Source: Vibrio sp. JC009 (GTDB lineage Bacteria; Pseudomonadota; Gammaproteobacteria; Enterobacterales; Vibrionaceae). Taken from it: a stretch of 64,000 bases of DNA. The notes beneath the pieces are model-generated. The model worked only from the letters and a program-made list of their open reading frames with translations, made no database searches and had not been told where the DNA came from. Shown here in pieces: positions 27,951 to 38,055 of the stretch (positions are counted from its first letter, which is position 1; each line of letters starts with the position of its first letter). The translations under genes and the position numbers were made by a program. The DNA lies in the NCBI RefSeq assembly GCF_029016485.1, contig NZ_CP092106.1, positions 1,798,001 through 1,862,000 of the forward strand. The letters are read 5' to 3'.

Positions 27951-28949
27951 TCAAAGGCGTTGCAGCGCGAGGGCTGCCAGTAGTTTCAGGCTTGCTGAGT
28001 AGTAATCGTCCTGATGGCTCACCTGAGTTTCTGTATAAGATAACTCACCCATGGTCAGATCTCGCACCGCTAACAGGCCGCCGGTCATTACGTAGCTTGC
28101 CTTGTTTAAGGTGCTTACGTTTTCCCATGCGGGTGTGAACTGGCGGGTGTATTGACTATACATACCTTTCCATCTGTCCAGCAACGGGTTATCCGGCCTG
28201 TCCCACTTCATATATAACGGAACACGAATGGCGTCATAACTTACTCTGGCAGGCCAGTCGCTTGCAGGGCTGGTAGTTCCGTCAGAATAAAGGGTGATCC
28301 AGTCGGTCGGAACCTTATGCTGTCCCCAGTTAATCTGCTCTAATAGCTCCTGCGTGTCGGCGATTAAGGTGTAGATTTCATCAAAATAGCCACGATCAGC
28401 AAAGTCTTTCCATGCCGGGAAGATAAAGTAAGATGGGTTAAGGTTAACATGATCAGAAAAAACGAAGCCCTCCTTGCCGGGAAGCAACACTTTTCTGCCA
28501 GAGAAATCCTTAACGGTATACTTTAACAACCCATGCAGAATCTTATCTGATTCTGTCAGGTATCGCTGTTCATTCCACAAATTACCCGCCTTTAACAGAG
28601 CCCATGCAATAAGCACATCTCCGTCAGTGGCGTTGTTTTTATCTTCTATCGGGTTTGCATTAGCGTACTTATAACGCCAGTAAAAAAGCCCTGTTTTCGG
28701 ATCCTGAAGGTACTTCTTAGTCCAGTTCCAAATTTTATCAAAGCTCTCTTTGTCCGCGGCTGAAACCGCAAACAGCATCCCAAAACCCTGCCCTTCCGAG
28801 TGGCTTACGTTTTGGTTTCCTGTGTCCACTACCCTGCCGTCAACCGCTAAAAAACGTGTTTTATACGGATCCCAGTCTACGGCCGCAAAGGCCGTAGAGC
28901 AGGAAAGTATCAATGAAAGCTGGGCTATTAAAAATAATCTAATAAACAT
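27951..28949 (-). CDS. bcsZ: periplasmic endo-1,4-beta-glucanase BcsZ (GH8)
   Basis: 332 residues with signal peptide (LFLIAQLSLILSCSTAFA). Glycoside hydrolase family 8 signatures: SEGQGFGMLFAV, with the acid catalyst at Glu52, and ATDGDVLIAWALLKAG, with Asp109/Asp111. It trims cellulose during synthesis in the periplasm. It is the last gene of the bcs operon here, after bcsC, whereas in E. coli bcsZ precedes bcsC. Confidence 0.93.
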   Translation of the reverse strand: MFIRLFLIAQLSLILSCSTAFAAVDWDPYKTRFLAVDGRVVDTGNQNVSHSEGQGFGMLFAVSAADKESFDKIWNWTKKYLQDPKTGLFYWRYKYANANPIEDKNNATDGDVLIAWALLKAGNLWNEQRYLTESDKILHGLLKYTVKDFSGRKVLLPGKEGFVFSDHVNLNPSYFIFPAWKDFADRGYFDEIYTLIADTQELLEQINWGQHKVPTDWITLYSDGTTSPASDWPARVSYDAIRVPLYMKWDRPDNPLLDRWKGMYSQYTRQFTPAWENVSTLNKASYVMTGGLLAVRDLTMGELSYTETQVSHQDDYYSASLKLLAALALQRL

Positions 28950-29005
28950 AATAAAACTAATACTGAATGATTTTCAGATCCATCTGTAAATTCATAGGCT
29001 TAGAT

Positions 29006-32000
29006 TTACTCATCGAAGTAACGACGTAGCCATACCTGAGCCAGGTATTCGTTGTAGTCATCAAATGCATCGAATGCTGCACTTGCACCTAATGTCATAT
29101 TGTCTTCAAGTTCATATTCCAGAGCGGCATGGAAATTATAACCGACTCCGCTAACACTGTTTTCATCGTAATAGGCCTCTTCAGCATAGCCAAGTGTCAC
29201 ATAGTCTTCCAACTGGGTCTGAAGGCTTGCATCATCCGGGAAGTATGCCGATGAATCCAGGTCATAAGACTGGTAACCCAACGAGCCGCCGATAGACAAA
29301 CTTACGTCTGAATCCAAAAAGTCGTGCTTATATTCAACCGGGAACGACAGTGTCCATTGGTCCTGCGGGCTGAAGTATCCACCTTGCCCATAACTGAAGT
29401 AGCTCAGGTTCTCGGAGAAATCTTTATAAAGCAGGTTCACACCAAGTCTGAATTCCCGGTTTTTTTCAGCAACAAGGCGCGAATACATACCGGTATTTAA
29501 TTCAATACTATCGTTATCCGCGACATTAGTACCCAGGTATTTGTAAGCTGCGACACCAAAGTACATGCCTGTTTTGCTGTTGTCATAATTCACTCCGGCT
29601 CTGATACCATTTTTAGTAACCAGACCCCAGTAATCACCACTGAACTCATCCACAACACCAACATAAGAGAGAATACTTTCGTTAATAGACCTTCTTTCTG
29701 CGGCAAGTGTTAAAGTGCTATTATTGGTGATTCTTGGTGTCCACTGAACACCACCAACCAGAGTACTCTTCTCAGCCCCCAGTGGCGTTGTACCCACATC
29801 TACCTTGTAGGTGTCACCTTCAAGAGCAACAGCAAGTTCTACACCGGCATCGCTCTGGCTTCCCTGAGAAGCTACATCTGGCAGTTCATCTCCGTTTAGC
29901 GTTGATGTACCTGAGCTTGAAGCAGACTCACCTTGCTCCAATGCCCCGGTACCAAACTCTCGGCTTGCATCGCCCGATGAACTACCTGCCGCCAGGGCTA
30001 CTGGTGTAACGCTCACCGTCAGTCTGTCGTTACTAACCGGTATTGTCGAAAACTCCAGCGGCGCTTTTACCTCAGTAAGCTGACTTAGCCCGCTCTCGCC
30101 AACACGGTTACGTATAGACAGTTTACCCTGAACCCATGATGAGGTTCGTTCGTCCATCTGAATCAGCATTTCATCAACTTGTTGCAGAGTCTGCAGTTTT
30201 TCAGAGTTCAATGCTACGCTCTCACCCTGAGCATTTGTCACCTGTACAGACTGGTTCGGCCCGGCTTTTTGCCATGGCATGGTGACACCATACACCGACT
30301 GTGCTGTGTTAGTATTATATGCTTTAGGTTTGGCTCTGAACGGGTTATCCATTGAGAGCATTCCGCCTTGCATTTGAGGCTCCGAACCGTCGTCAAATGT
30401 GCCGGGAGTAGCTCCTAACAGACTTCCACGGGCTTTCTTCAGCAATGCAACTGCCTGCTTATTATTGCCTTCAGCTTCTGCTACTCTTGCCAATAGCAGC
30501 AGGTTTGACGGGCTCTTTGTATCCGTCAGACCATCGGCCAGAGCACGGGCTTTCTTGGTTTGTTTGCTCGCAAGGGCTGCATTAATTGCGCCCACGCGTG
30601 CACTCTGTTCAGGCGTATCCAGATTGTTTGCAAGCAGGTAATCGTAAACTGTGCCTGCTTTGTCGTTCATATCACCAGATTGGTACAACCTTGCCATCGC
30701 CAGCATCAGATCTGTGTTATGAGGGTCCTGTTGCAGTGCCTGCAGGAGAAGGTCGTATGCTTCAGCATAGCTGCCCATATTACGCAGCCTGTCTGCTTCT
30801 TTAATAACAAAGATGTTTCGCGCCTGAGAAAGTTGTTCCGGCGTACTCTTGGCTCTTAGCTTAGGATCATTCAACAGGTTCTGAGCATCGGTTCTTAACC
30901 CGGCCTGATAAAGAACCGTCACATGGTTGGTGTATTCGGAAGCATTACCTTTAATGCCACCGGCAATATTTTGCTTAACCAGAGATACAGCCTGCTCAAC
31001 ACCGCCCGCTTTCATCATTAATGAAGCAACCTGACCCGCTTTTAACGGGCTTTCCTGCGCTTCAGCGGAAATATTTTTCAGCACCATCATTGCCTGGCTC
31101 TTGTCACCATGCGAAAGGTATTTCTCAGCCAGCTGTAGTTTCAGGTTAAAAAGAGACTCGGCGTAGAGCTCTTTAACCTTACCATCACGCTTATCTTCAG
31201 GAATACGGCTAAGCAATGAGTTAACCCGCTTCCAGTCACCGGCATCCTGAGAATACAGAGCGGCTACGTACACCTCTTCGTTATTTGCATCAGAGCGGTA
31301 TAGCTGGGAAATAGTGCTTTCTGCTTCGTAATTCCGGCCTAGTTTCTTTTGCATACGGGCCAGTTCAAGGCGCAGCCACGGGTTATTCGGCAAACGACTC
31401 ACGCCGTTCTCAAGTATTACAACCGCTGTCTCTGTGTTACCTATGCTTGCAGCCTGGTTCGCAAGGTTACGAATATTTCCGTAAGTGTCTTCTTTTTGAA
31501 TTCTTGTCCGGACATCCTGAGGCAGTGAGGAAAGAACGCTTTTAGCTTCTTTGGTTTTATCCTGCTCAGTCAGCACATAATAAAGCTGTTCTTTTGCCTC
31601 ATTATTGCCATGGTCAGCCTTAAGAACACTTCGTAGCAGCGATTCGGACTGTGCGTATTCACCATCCTGACGCAACAGGTCGGCGCGGAACAGTTTTGCT
31701 GAAATACCCAGTTCACCCGGCTGAACAGACAATGGTTTACTTAATTCAAGCGCTCGCTGGATATTACCATCCTTATAGGCCGCTTGCGCTTTAGCAAGCT
31801 CGCTATAGAATGCGGCTTCTTTTGCTTGTTGTCTGCGCTTTTTCGCCTGCTTACCACCCTGGTCCGCCGAGCGGTTTAAGTATTTAGCGGCCTTTGCATT
31901 GTCTCCCTGATGAAGGTACACGTAGCCCATGCCCGCTAATGCATCAGCATTATTTGGCTTAACTTTTAGTACCTTCTGGAAGGACTTTTTCGCAGCTTCT

Positions 32001-32845
32001 ACATTGCCACTATTTAATTGGCTAAAGGCGTCCGTTGTCGCAGTGCCTTTCTGCTTTTTCTTGTAATAGTTCATTACCGTGGCGTCTTTCGGGTGTCTTG
32101 ACATCCACTTGTCATAATGACTTTTATCTGAAGTTTTTGGATTTAACCATAGCAAGCTCTGACGTAAGCTCTTATCTGCATCTGGCTGGGAGTCTGCCAG
32201 GCCTTCCAGGATTTTTATACCTGAACGACGAGTTTTCTCCCGGTAAGTCAGTGCCTCTGCGTAAGCAATTTTCATTGCCGTATTGTTCGGGTGCAGTTTG
32301 CTCAGGCCTTCCAGTTTTTTCACTGCAGTACCATAGCGAGACTTGTCACCAGCCATGGTTTGGTAGTACTCCATGGCAAGTGCTCCCGAAGGCTCTTGCC
32401 CCTGGAATACGCTATCCCAGGTCGCCAGTGAACCTTTTATGTCTCCGGAGTTTGACTGCTGCCTGGCCTTAGCGATCTTATCCTGAGGAAGCTTTTTAAC
32501 CTGATTTGACGACTTCAGGCTTTCTAAATAAGGCGATGACGGATCGGCTTTCTCCAGACGTTCACGCCACAACTGGGCTTCATCAGCATCACCTTGCTGT
32601 TCTGCCCAAAGCGATTTCAGGTAAAGCGCTTCGGCATGGTTAGCATCTATCATAAGAATTTTATTGATAGACTCGCCAGCAAGCTTATCATTTGATCTGT
32701 CATGCCAATAGTTAGCCTGCTCAATCAAAGCCTGTACATTAGCGCTGTCCCCTTCTGCCGCCAATACTGGTGCAGAGCCTAGTCCCACTGCAAGGGCTTC
32801 TAGCAAACAAACTGTCGCAAATAACTGTGTTTTTTTGTTCTTCAT
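29006..32845 (-). CDS. bcsC: cellulose synthase outer-membrane subunit BcsC
   Basis: 1279 residues, normal for BcsC. A signal peptide (LLEALAVGLGSAPVLA) is followed by many TPR units to about residue 800 (for example NADALAGMGYVYLHQGDNAKAAKYL). A linker comes next, then a C-terminal beta-barrel domain ending in ...AQVWLRRYFDE. The TPR part scaffolds the periplasmic path for the glucan and the barrel exports it. It is 24 bp after bcsB. A Ser/Gly/Glu-rich insert at about residues 965-1000 precedes the barrel. Confidence 0.95.
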   Translation of the reverse strand: MKNKKTQLFATVCLLEALAVGLGSAPVLAAEGDSANVQALIEQANYWHDRSNDKLAGESINKILMIDANHAEALYLKSLWAEQQGDADEAQLWRERLEKADPSSPYLESLKSSNQVKKLPQDKIAKARQQSNSGDIKGSLATWDSVFQGQEPSGALAMEYYQTMAGDKSRYGTAVKKLEGLSKLHPNNTAMKIAYAEALTYREKTRRSGIKILEGLADSQPDADKSLRQSLLWLNPKTSDKSHYDKWMSRHPKDATVMNYYKKKQKGTATTDAFSQLNSGNVEAAKKSFQKVLKVKPNNADALAGMGYVYLHQGDNAKAAKYLNRSADQGGKQAKKRRQQAKEAAFYSELAKAQAAYKDGNIQRALELSKPLSVQPGELGISAKLFRADLLRQDGEYAQSESLLRSVLKADHGNNEAKEQLYYVLTEQDKTKEAKSVLSSLPQDVRTRIQKEDTYGNIRNLANQAASIGNTETAVVILENGVSRLPNNPWLRLELARMQKKLGRNYEAESTISQLYRSDANNEEVYVAALYSQDAGDWKRVNSLLSRIPEDKRDGKVKELYAESLFNLKLQLAEKYLSHGDKSQAMMVLKNISAEAQESPLKAGQVASLMMKAGGVEQAVSLVKQNIAGGIKGNASEYTNHVTVLYQAGLRTDAQNLLNDPKLRAKSTPEQLSQARNIFVIKEADRLRNMGSYAEAYDLLLQALQQDPHNTDLMLAMARLYQSGDMNDKAGTVYDYLLANNLDTPEQSARVGAINAALASKQTKKARALADGLTDTKSPSNLLLLARVAEAEGNNKQAVALLKKARGSLLGATPGTFDDGSEPQMQGGMLSMDNPFRAKPKAYNTNTAQSVYGVTMPWQKAGPNQSVQVTNAQGESVALNSEKLQTLQQVDEMLIQMDERTSSWVQGKLSIRNRVGESGLSQLTEVKAPLEFSTIPVSNDRLTVSVTPVALAAGSSSGDASREFGTGALEQGESASSSGTSTLNGDELPDVASQGSQSDAGVELAVALEGDTYKVDVGTTPLGAEKSTLVGGVQWTPRITNNSTLTLAAERRSINESILSYVGVVDEFSGDYWGLVTKNGIRAGVNYDNSKTGMYFGVAAYKYLGTNVADNDSIELNTGMYSRLVAEKNREFRLGVNLLYKDFSENLSYFSYGQGGYFSPQDQWTLSFPVEYKHDFLDSDVSLSIGGSLGYQSYDLDSSAYFPDDASLQTQLEDYVTLGYAEEAYYDENSVSGVGYNFHAALEYELEDNMTLGASAAFDAFDDYNEYLAQVWLRRYFDE

Positions 32846-32869
32846 TTTGTGGTTACCAATAATTAAAAC

Positions 32870-35104
32870 TTAACGCTCTGCATTCAGTCTTCTTTTGACT
32901 CGGTTTTTGTATGCTCCGTGCAGCGGGAACGCCAGTATCAGCGATATCAGCCCTGCCACAAGTGCAAGTAAAATTATGTGCTTGCCCCCGTACCACAACA
33001 CCAGTTTGTACCAGGAGTACTCACCTGTCGGACGCTGAGGGGAAATGTAAAAGCTACGTACACCATCCAGATCGGTGATGATGGAGGCGTTACCATGAAT
33101 ATTTTCGTTAATTTTTCTTATTCTGAGGTCTGATTCAAGACGTGATAGCTGGTCACTATCCGAACCGGTTGCAACTACGACCATCCGGCCAGAGCTCCAC
33201 GGTGAAGGATAGCTGACAAAGCCTCGCCAGGCAGTCTGCGAAGAGAAATAACGTTCCGCATCCAGATGGTCTAATTCCCAGTCGCTCAATATCCAGTTAG
33301 TCACCTTTTGAATCAGGCTCAGATTACGCAACTCTAGAACGTCTCTGTCTGACGCCATATATGGCGATTGTTCAAAAATTTCCTCGTTGAAGTCATCGTC
33401 TGCCATGGTCGATATTGCCAGAACATCCCTGCCTTCCAGTGATGAGCGGGTTTTAGGAATCCCCAGGAATATATTTTCACGGGAAACAAGAGTACCTGTC
33501 GCTGCGCCTGAGCGGGCACCTAAGTCCAGCAAGGTTTCAAGATGCGTTGAACCCGGAACCTCAGGTAACAAAACTGCGGTTTTAGAGTAGTCTGCAAACT
33601 TTGAAAACGGGAAAGATGCGCCGACAAAGTAAGATAACTCCGGCATTAATGCGAAGTGGCTTGCCTTGCTCATATCAATCCTGGAGTCCGTTTCGATGCT
33701 ACTCTTAATGTCGGAGTTCATCAGCTCATCACAGGAAATCCCCGGCTGGTTAACAATGTTGAAATACAACGATAATTGGTTATCGCCATAAACATCACGA
33801 GGCTGAACCGGGATCAAAGCTTCTTCTTTACGGGCATCGCCACCAAGCTTGCTCCATATTGTTTCAATCAAACCTTGCTCGTTTACCGGCAAAGCTTTTA
33901 AAAACTCACCATTAAGAGTGACACCCAGAGACGACCTGTCTTCGTCTATCCAGGACTTGGTCGGAAAACGGTAGCTGATATTCAACGGGAAAGATTTTGC
34001 ATCCCAAAGGTATAAATCCGGAGCGGTTCTGAACTTGATGTCGATGGCTTTATGCCAGAAACCGGTGGAAACCATGCGCTCATCTTTCGCCATTAATTGG
34101 TGAAGATAAATCGGCTCCTCGGTTGACAACCAGCGCGGTGCATCATAAGCCTTGCTTTTCGGGATTGAGCCCGCTTCTTTGACAATGTGTTGTACTGCCT
34201 GGGTTTCAAAATCACCTTGAGTCAGTCGCCAGGTTGCTTTGCGCAAATCCTTTCTGTCTTTACCCACAATCAATAGCAACTTGCTGGCAGAATTAAACGG
34301 ATTAGGAATAACCTGAAGGTACGGCTCTTCCGAATCTGCTATCTCTAATCCGCCGATTTCATCACCCGGAGCCGCGATAACAATACCATTACCTGACGGT
34401 AAATCGCCGGTTAATACCTCAAAAGAGACCCCTCTTTTGTCAGTTACTGTGCCAAACCATGACGCCAGCAAACTAGCTGCGCTAATCTGCCCTGTGTTCG
34501 GGGTTTCTGGCAGTGAAACTGTTACTGAACCTTTGGTAAGGTCAAGTGGGTCCCAAAAAGGTCTGGGAAAAAAGCTCAGATCAGCTGGAAAGTTGAGCAG
34601 CTGAGATTTTGCTTTCACGTAACTAGTCGGCAAGATGTTTAGCTGCGAAATACCAATTTGTTCCGGAGAACAGATTAATTCGTCGCGGTCACTCAACCTG
34701 AAGTTTAGTGCGTTGCTTGTTGTCACCAGCATTGCAGGAAGATTCACCTGGTAAGACGCTTTGCCGTCCAGAGCCTTTTTCAATGCAAGTTCACCAAGAA
34801 ATACACCATTAGCCCTTACCTCCAACATAGTGTCATCGGTAATCTGATCTGATGTCGCTTTAATATCCAGGTGAAGTTCTGCGTCAGTGACGATCTTATC
34901 TTCGGGCATGGTAAAGTCGATGCCGGCTTCACTCTGGCCACTCACAAACAGAACGCCCTCAGAGCGTCCCATTTGCGCGAATGTAATTGTATCCTCTACT
35001 GTTTCCTGCGCTTTGTTGGCGTTTGCGGTTTTATCCGCTGCCGCAACAAAGCCAGGCAAGAATGCTGTCAGCACTATTGCTCGGAAAAAGAGCCTCATTT
35101 TCAT
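32870..35104 (-). CDS. bcsB: cellulose synthase regulatory/periplasmic subunit BcsB
   Basis: 744 residues. Signal peptide (FFRAIVLTAFLPGFVAA), tandem carbohydrate-binding and flavodoxin-like domains, and one C-terminal membrane span (HIILLALVAGLISLILAFPL) that packs on BcsA. Motifs such as LNFRLSDRDELICSPEQIGISQL and ISYRFPTKSWIDEDRSSL are family-typical. Its start overlaps the bcsA stop by four bases, as expected for an obligate complex. Confidence 0.95.
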   Translation of the reverse strand: MKMRLFFRAIVLTAFLPGFVAAADKTANANKAQETVEDTITFAQMGRSEGVLFVSGQSEAGIDFTMPEDKIVTDAELHLDIKATSDQITDDTMLEVRANGVFLGELALKKALDGKASYQVNLPAMLVTTSNALNFRLSDRDELICSPEQIGISQLNILPTSYVKAKSQLLNFPADLSFFPRPFWDPLDLTKGSVTVSLPETPNTGQISAASLLASWFGTVTDKRGVSFEVLTGDLPSGNGIVIAAPGDEIGGLEIADSEEPYLQVIPNPFNSASKLLLIVGKDRKDLRKATWRLTQGDFETQAVQHIVKEAGSIPKSKAYDAPRWLSTEEPIYLHQLMAKDERMVSTGFWHKAIDIKFRTAPDLYLWDAKSFPLNISYRFPTKSWIDEDRSSLGVTLNGEFLKALPVNEQGLIETIWSKLGGDARKEEALIPVQPRDVYGDNQLSLYFNIVNQPGISCDELMNSDIKSSIETDSRIDMSKASHFALMPELSYFVGASFPFSKFADYSKTAVLLPEVPGSTHLETLLDLGARSGAATGTLVSRENIFLGIPKTRSSLEGRDVLAISTMADDDFNEEIFEQSPYMASDRDVLELRNLSLIQKVTNWILSDWELDHLDAERYFSSQTAWRGFVSYPSPWSSGRMVVVATGSDSDQLSRLESDLRIRKINENIHGNASIITDLDGVRSFYISPQRPTGEYSWYKLVLWYGGKHIILLALVAGLISLILAFPLHGAYKNRVKRRLNAER

Positions 35105-37227
35105 ACTGCTTCCCCTTGAGGGCCTTTTTGGGTTTGTGCCTGTGCACCTACAGGTGCTCTTTTTGGTTTCGGTTTTCTTTTAAACAGTGAAAACAGTACA
35201 GGGATAGTACACACAATAATTGTCGCCAGGGAGCGTAGAGGCTTGTCTTCCGCTCTTGGGTGTTCTCTGACCCACGCATCGGCACGGGATAACACCACCC
35301 GGACTATCTGTCTTCGGTGATCAACGGAGACCTCATCAAACATCAGACCATAGGTGTTTTTGATTTTTACTGATTTTTTAACCGGTATTGAGACAACACC
35401 GGAAGCAAGCCGAAGCTCTATTTCTTCTATCTCGTTACCTAAGCGACCGTCATTCGGAATTTTCACCAGACAACCACCCATTGATACGTTCTCAGTACTG
35501 GTGATTGAAGATACACCATCGGCATAGTGAATTACGGCCGGGATTTCCACATCCAGACGAACGGTTTTACGTACCTGGCGGGTTTCTCGTCCTACAGCAA
35601 TGGATGCAAGTAAGAAGATCAAACTGTATGTCGCCCAGCCAACGTTCAGCATAATGACCGAAGGCTCCATAATGGCGTAATGGGCAACTACCGTCCGCCA
35701 TACACCCCAGCTAAGGCCGATTATCAAGGCAACCGCAATGATTAAGTGAGGACGCACAACGTTTAAATCGAAGTAAGTTCTGTCCAGAGTCCCGCCCTTA
35801 TCGGTCACGTTGAAACTACCCACTTTCGGTGAAAATAGTGTTGCAACTGTAGGGACGAGAAGATGCATGGCTAAGGTAATATCGTACACATCCCCCCAGA
35901 AACTGTACCTGTACCTCCCCGTCAACCTGGAGGCGACATAGGTACACATGACAAAATGCGGCAAGGCGTAGGCGAATATCATCCCCGACTGCGCATGAAT
36001 GATATTTAAATCAAACAACAGATAGGCCATCGGTGCCGTAAGGAAAATAACCCTGGGCAGCGGGAATAAGAAATACATCATTGCACTTAAATAACAGAGT
36101 CGCTGCTGCCATTTTAACCCTCTGCCGAGCAGTGGGTTATCCAGTCGGAATATCTGGATCATTCCCCTGGCCCAGCGGTTACGCTGGATTACGTGCAGAG
36201 CCAAACGTTCTGTTGCCAGACCGCCTACCAACGGGTAAGGAAGAAATGCGGTATCCCAGCCAAGACGCTGCAGCTTAAGTGCTGTATGCGCATCTTCGGT
36301 AACGGTTTCTGTAGCAATACCACCAATTTCATCCAGAGCGCTGCGTCTTATTACCGCACAGGAACCACAGAAGAAGGTCGCGTTCCAAAAGTCATTGCCC
36401 TGCTGCACAGGTCCGTAAAACAGCTCACCTTCGTTGGGAATATCACGACCACCATAGAGGTTTCTCTCAAATGGGTCGTCTGAATAGTAGTAGTGCGGTG
36501 TCTGGATAAGTGAAAGGTTAGAGTCTTTAATAAAGGCACCAACCGTAGCCTGCAGGAAGATACGAGTCGCTATGTGGTCACAATCAAAAATGCACACCAG
36601 TTCGCCATTTGTCAGTGTCATGGCGTGGTTCAGGTTACCGGCTTTTGCGTCATTATTGTCTGTTCGCGTGATATAACCCACACCAGCATCCGCTGCAAAT
36701 TCCGCAAATTCCTGTCTGTTACCGTCATCAAGCAGATAAACCTTAAATTTATCTTTCGGATAATCGATACACTGAGCCGCTAAGACAGCATCTCTTACAA
36801 CATCTAGCGGTTCGTTATAACTCGGGATATAAACATCCACGGTCGGCCAGGTAGACTGATCTTCCGGAAGAGGAACAATTTTTCTGTTTAGTGGGAATGT
36901 ACTCTGCAGATAGCCCAGGAAAAGCATTATGTAGGCGTATATCTCTGCGATAAACAAACCTATTCCTAAACCCGCCTCAAGATACGAGTCAAAAATCAGT
37001 GTCTGAGTTGTCCTGAAATAGAGGTAGCGGGTAGAAGTCAGTAACGAAAATAGCATCATTGTCATGGCTAATTTTCGACTTTTAACGTGCCCCATAATAA
37101 ATACAAGGATGATACTTATTAAGCCAAACATATATTGGCTATGATCACTCATAGGGGTAACAACGATAAGGTATACTAGAGGCGAAAACACCAATAGTAA
37201 TAGATAAAACATTAGTTTACTCATCAA
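35101..37227 (-). CDS. bcsA: cellulose synthase catalytic subunit BcsA
   Basis: 708 residues. A GT2 processive synthase with multiple membrane spans. All catalytic motifs are present: DDG (167-169), DCD (215-217), FFCGSCAVIRR, TED (310-312) and QRNRW (348-352). The C-terminal PilZ domain carries RKTVR (553-557) and NVSMGG (580-585), so c-di-GMP activation is expected. The protein is shorter than E. coli BcsA (about 870), lacking much of the N-terminal extension. The C-terminal tail (RKPKPKRAPVGAQAQTQKG) is basic. Confidence 0.96.
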   Translation of the reverse strand: MMSKLMFYLLLLVFSPLVYLIVVTPMSDHSQYMFGLISIILVFIMGHVKSRKLAMTMMLFSLLTSTRYLYFRTTQTLIFDSYLEAGLGIGLFIAEIYAYIMLFLGYLQSTFPLNRKIVPLPEDQSTWPTVDVYIPSYNEPLDVVRDAVLAAQCIDYPKDKFKVYLLDDGNRQEFAEFAADAGVGYITRTDNNDAKAGNLNHAMTLTNGELVCIFDCDHIATRIFLQATVGAFIKDSNLSLIQTPHYYYSDDPFERNLYGGRDIPNEGELFYGPVQQGNDFWNATFFCGSCAVIRRSALDEIGGIATETVTEDAHTALKLQRLGWDTAFLPYPLVGGLATERLALHVIQRNRWARGMIQIFRLDNPLLGRGLKWQQRLCYLSAMMYFLFPLPRVIFLTAPMAYLLFDLNIIHAQSGMIFAYALPHFVMCTYVASRLTGRYRYSFWGDVYDITLAMHLLVPTVATLFSPKVGSFNVTDKGGTLDRTYFDLNVVRPHLIIAVALIIGLSWGVWRTVVAHYAIMEPSVIMLNVGWATYSLIFLLASIAVGRETRQVRKTVRLDVEIPAVIHYADGVSSITSTENVSMGGCLVKIPNDGRLGNEIEEIELRLASGVVSIPVKKSVKIKNTYGLMFDEVSVDHRRQIVRVVLSRADAWVREHPRAEDKPLRSLATIIVCTIPVLFSLFKRKPKPKRAPVGAQAQTQKGPQGEAV

Positions 37228-37269
37228 TATTCTCGCATTCCTGCAACTAATTTCATCTTAGTATTTCCA

Positions 37270-38055
37270 TTACATTGGAGCTATAAACATGGATCCGCCA
37301 GCTACCCCAACCCCAAGAATATCGGCTATCTTTTTGCTTAGATCTTCGATATCAAATGCGGCGACTGAAGCCCGGTTTACATCAACTATTGCTTTTTGCA
37401 ACGCATTAGCTTCTACGACACTTTCGTCGCGGTGCACTACGCCAAGTAACTTATCTTTTAGCCTGTCTTGTACAAAAGCAGTCACATCACTACTGATCCG
37501 CCTTTTGTAGTCAACCTGATTTAACAGAAAATACTGCTCGGCAGTTTCATTGCCGAAGTTTTCATTCTCAACGGTTGGTAACAGTGATAAAGAGGCAGAA
37601 TCCGCTAGCAGAGGCATAACAAATAGATCGGTTAAAGGTGAGATAGCCTTGATTGCAGCTGAAGGCCCCGGAGGCAGGTCAGCAATGACAATTAGTTGAG
37701 GGTTTTCAAGTATCGCTCTCAGACCTCTTGTTAAAAAAGTCTCGTCTTTAAGCAACTTCATTTCAAATTCCAGGCGCTGAAGTTCTGTTGCGGTTCCGTA
37801 TGGAAGAACAAACAGGTTATCTTTGTTTTTATAAGATAGAGCAAAGTCGCTCCAGTCAGCACTCTCTTCCGAACCTGGCACATACCCTTCTTCGTGGTTT
37901 AAATGAACCCCAAAATGAAGGCGTAACGCGTTTTGTGGGTCGAAATCAATACCAATGGCCTGCAAACCCTGTCTGGCAAAGGAATAACACAAGTTTGCAG
38001 TAAGTGTTGTTTTGCCAACACCGCCCTTTGGTGAATAAATTGTAATTAGCGGCAT
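37270..38055 (-). CDS. bcsQ: cellulose biosynthesis ParA/MinD-like ATPase BcsQ
   Basis: 261 residues. Deviant Walker A PKGGVGKTT (residues 9-17), then GIDFDPQNALRLHFG and VIADLPPGPS, matching BcsQ/YhjQ. It helps to place or assemble the cellulose secretion complex at the membrane. The start overlaps the upstream accessory gene by one base. Confidence 0.92.
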   Translation of the reverse strand: MPLITIYSPKGGVGKTTLTANLCYSFARQGLQAIGIDFDPQNALRLHFGVHLNHEEGYVPGSEESADWSDFALSYKNKDNLFVLPYGTATELQRLEFEMKLLKDETFLTRGLRAILENPQLIVIADLPPGPSAAIKAISPLTDLFVMPLLADSASLSLLPTVENENFGNETAEQYFLLNQVDYKRRISSDVTAFVQDRLKDKLLGVVHRDESVVEANALQKAIVDVNRASVAAFDIEDLSKKIADILGVGVAGGSMFIAPM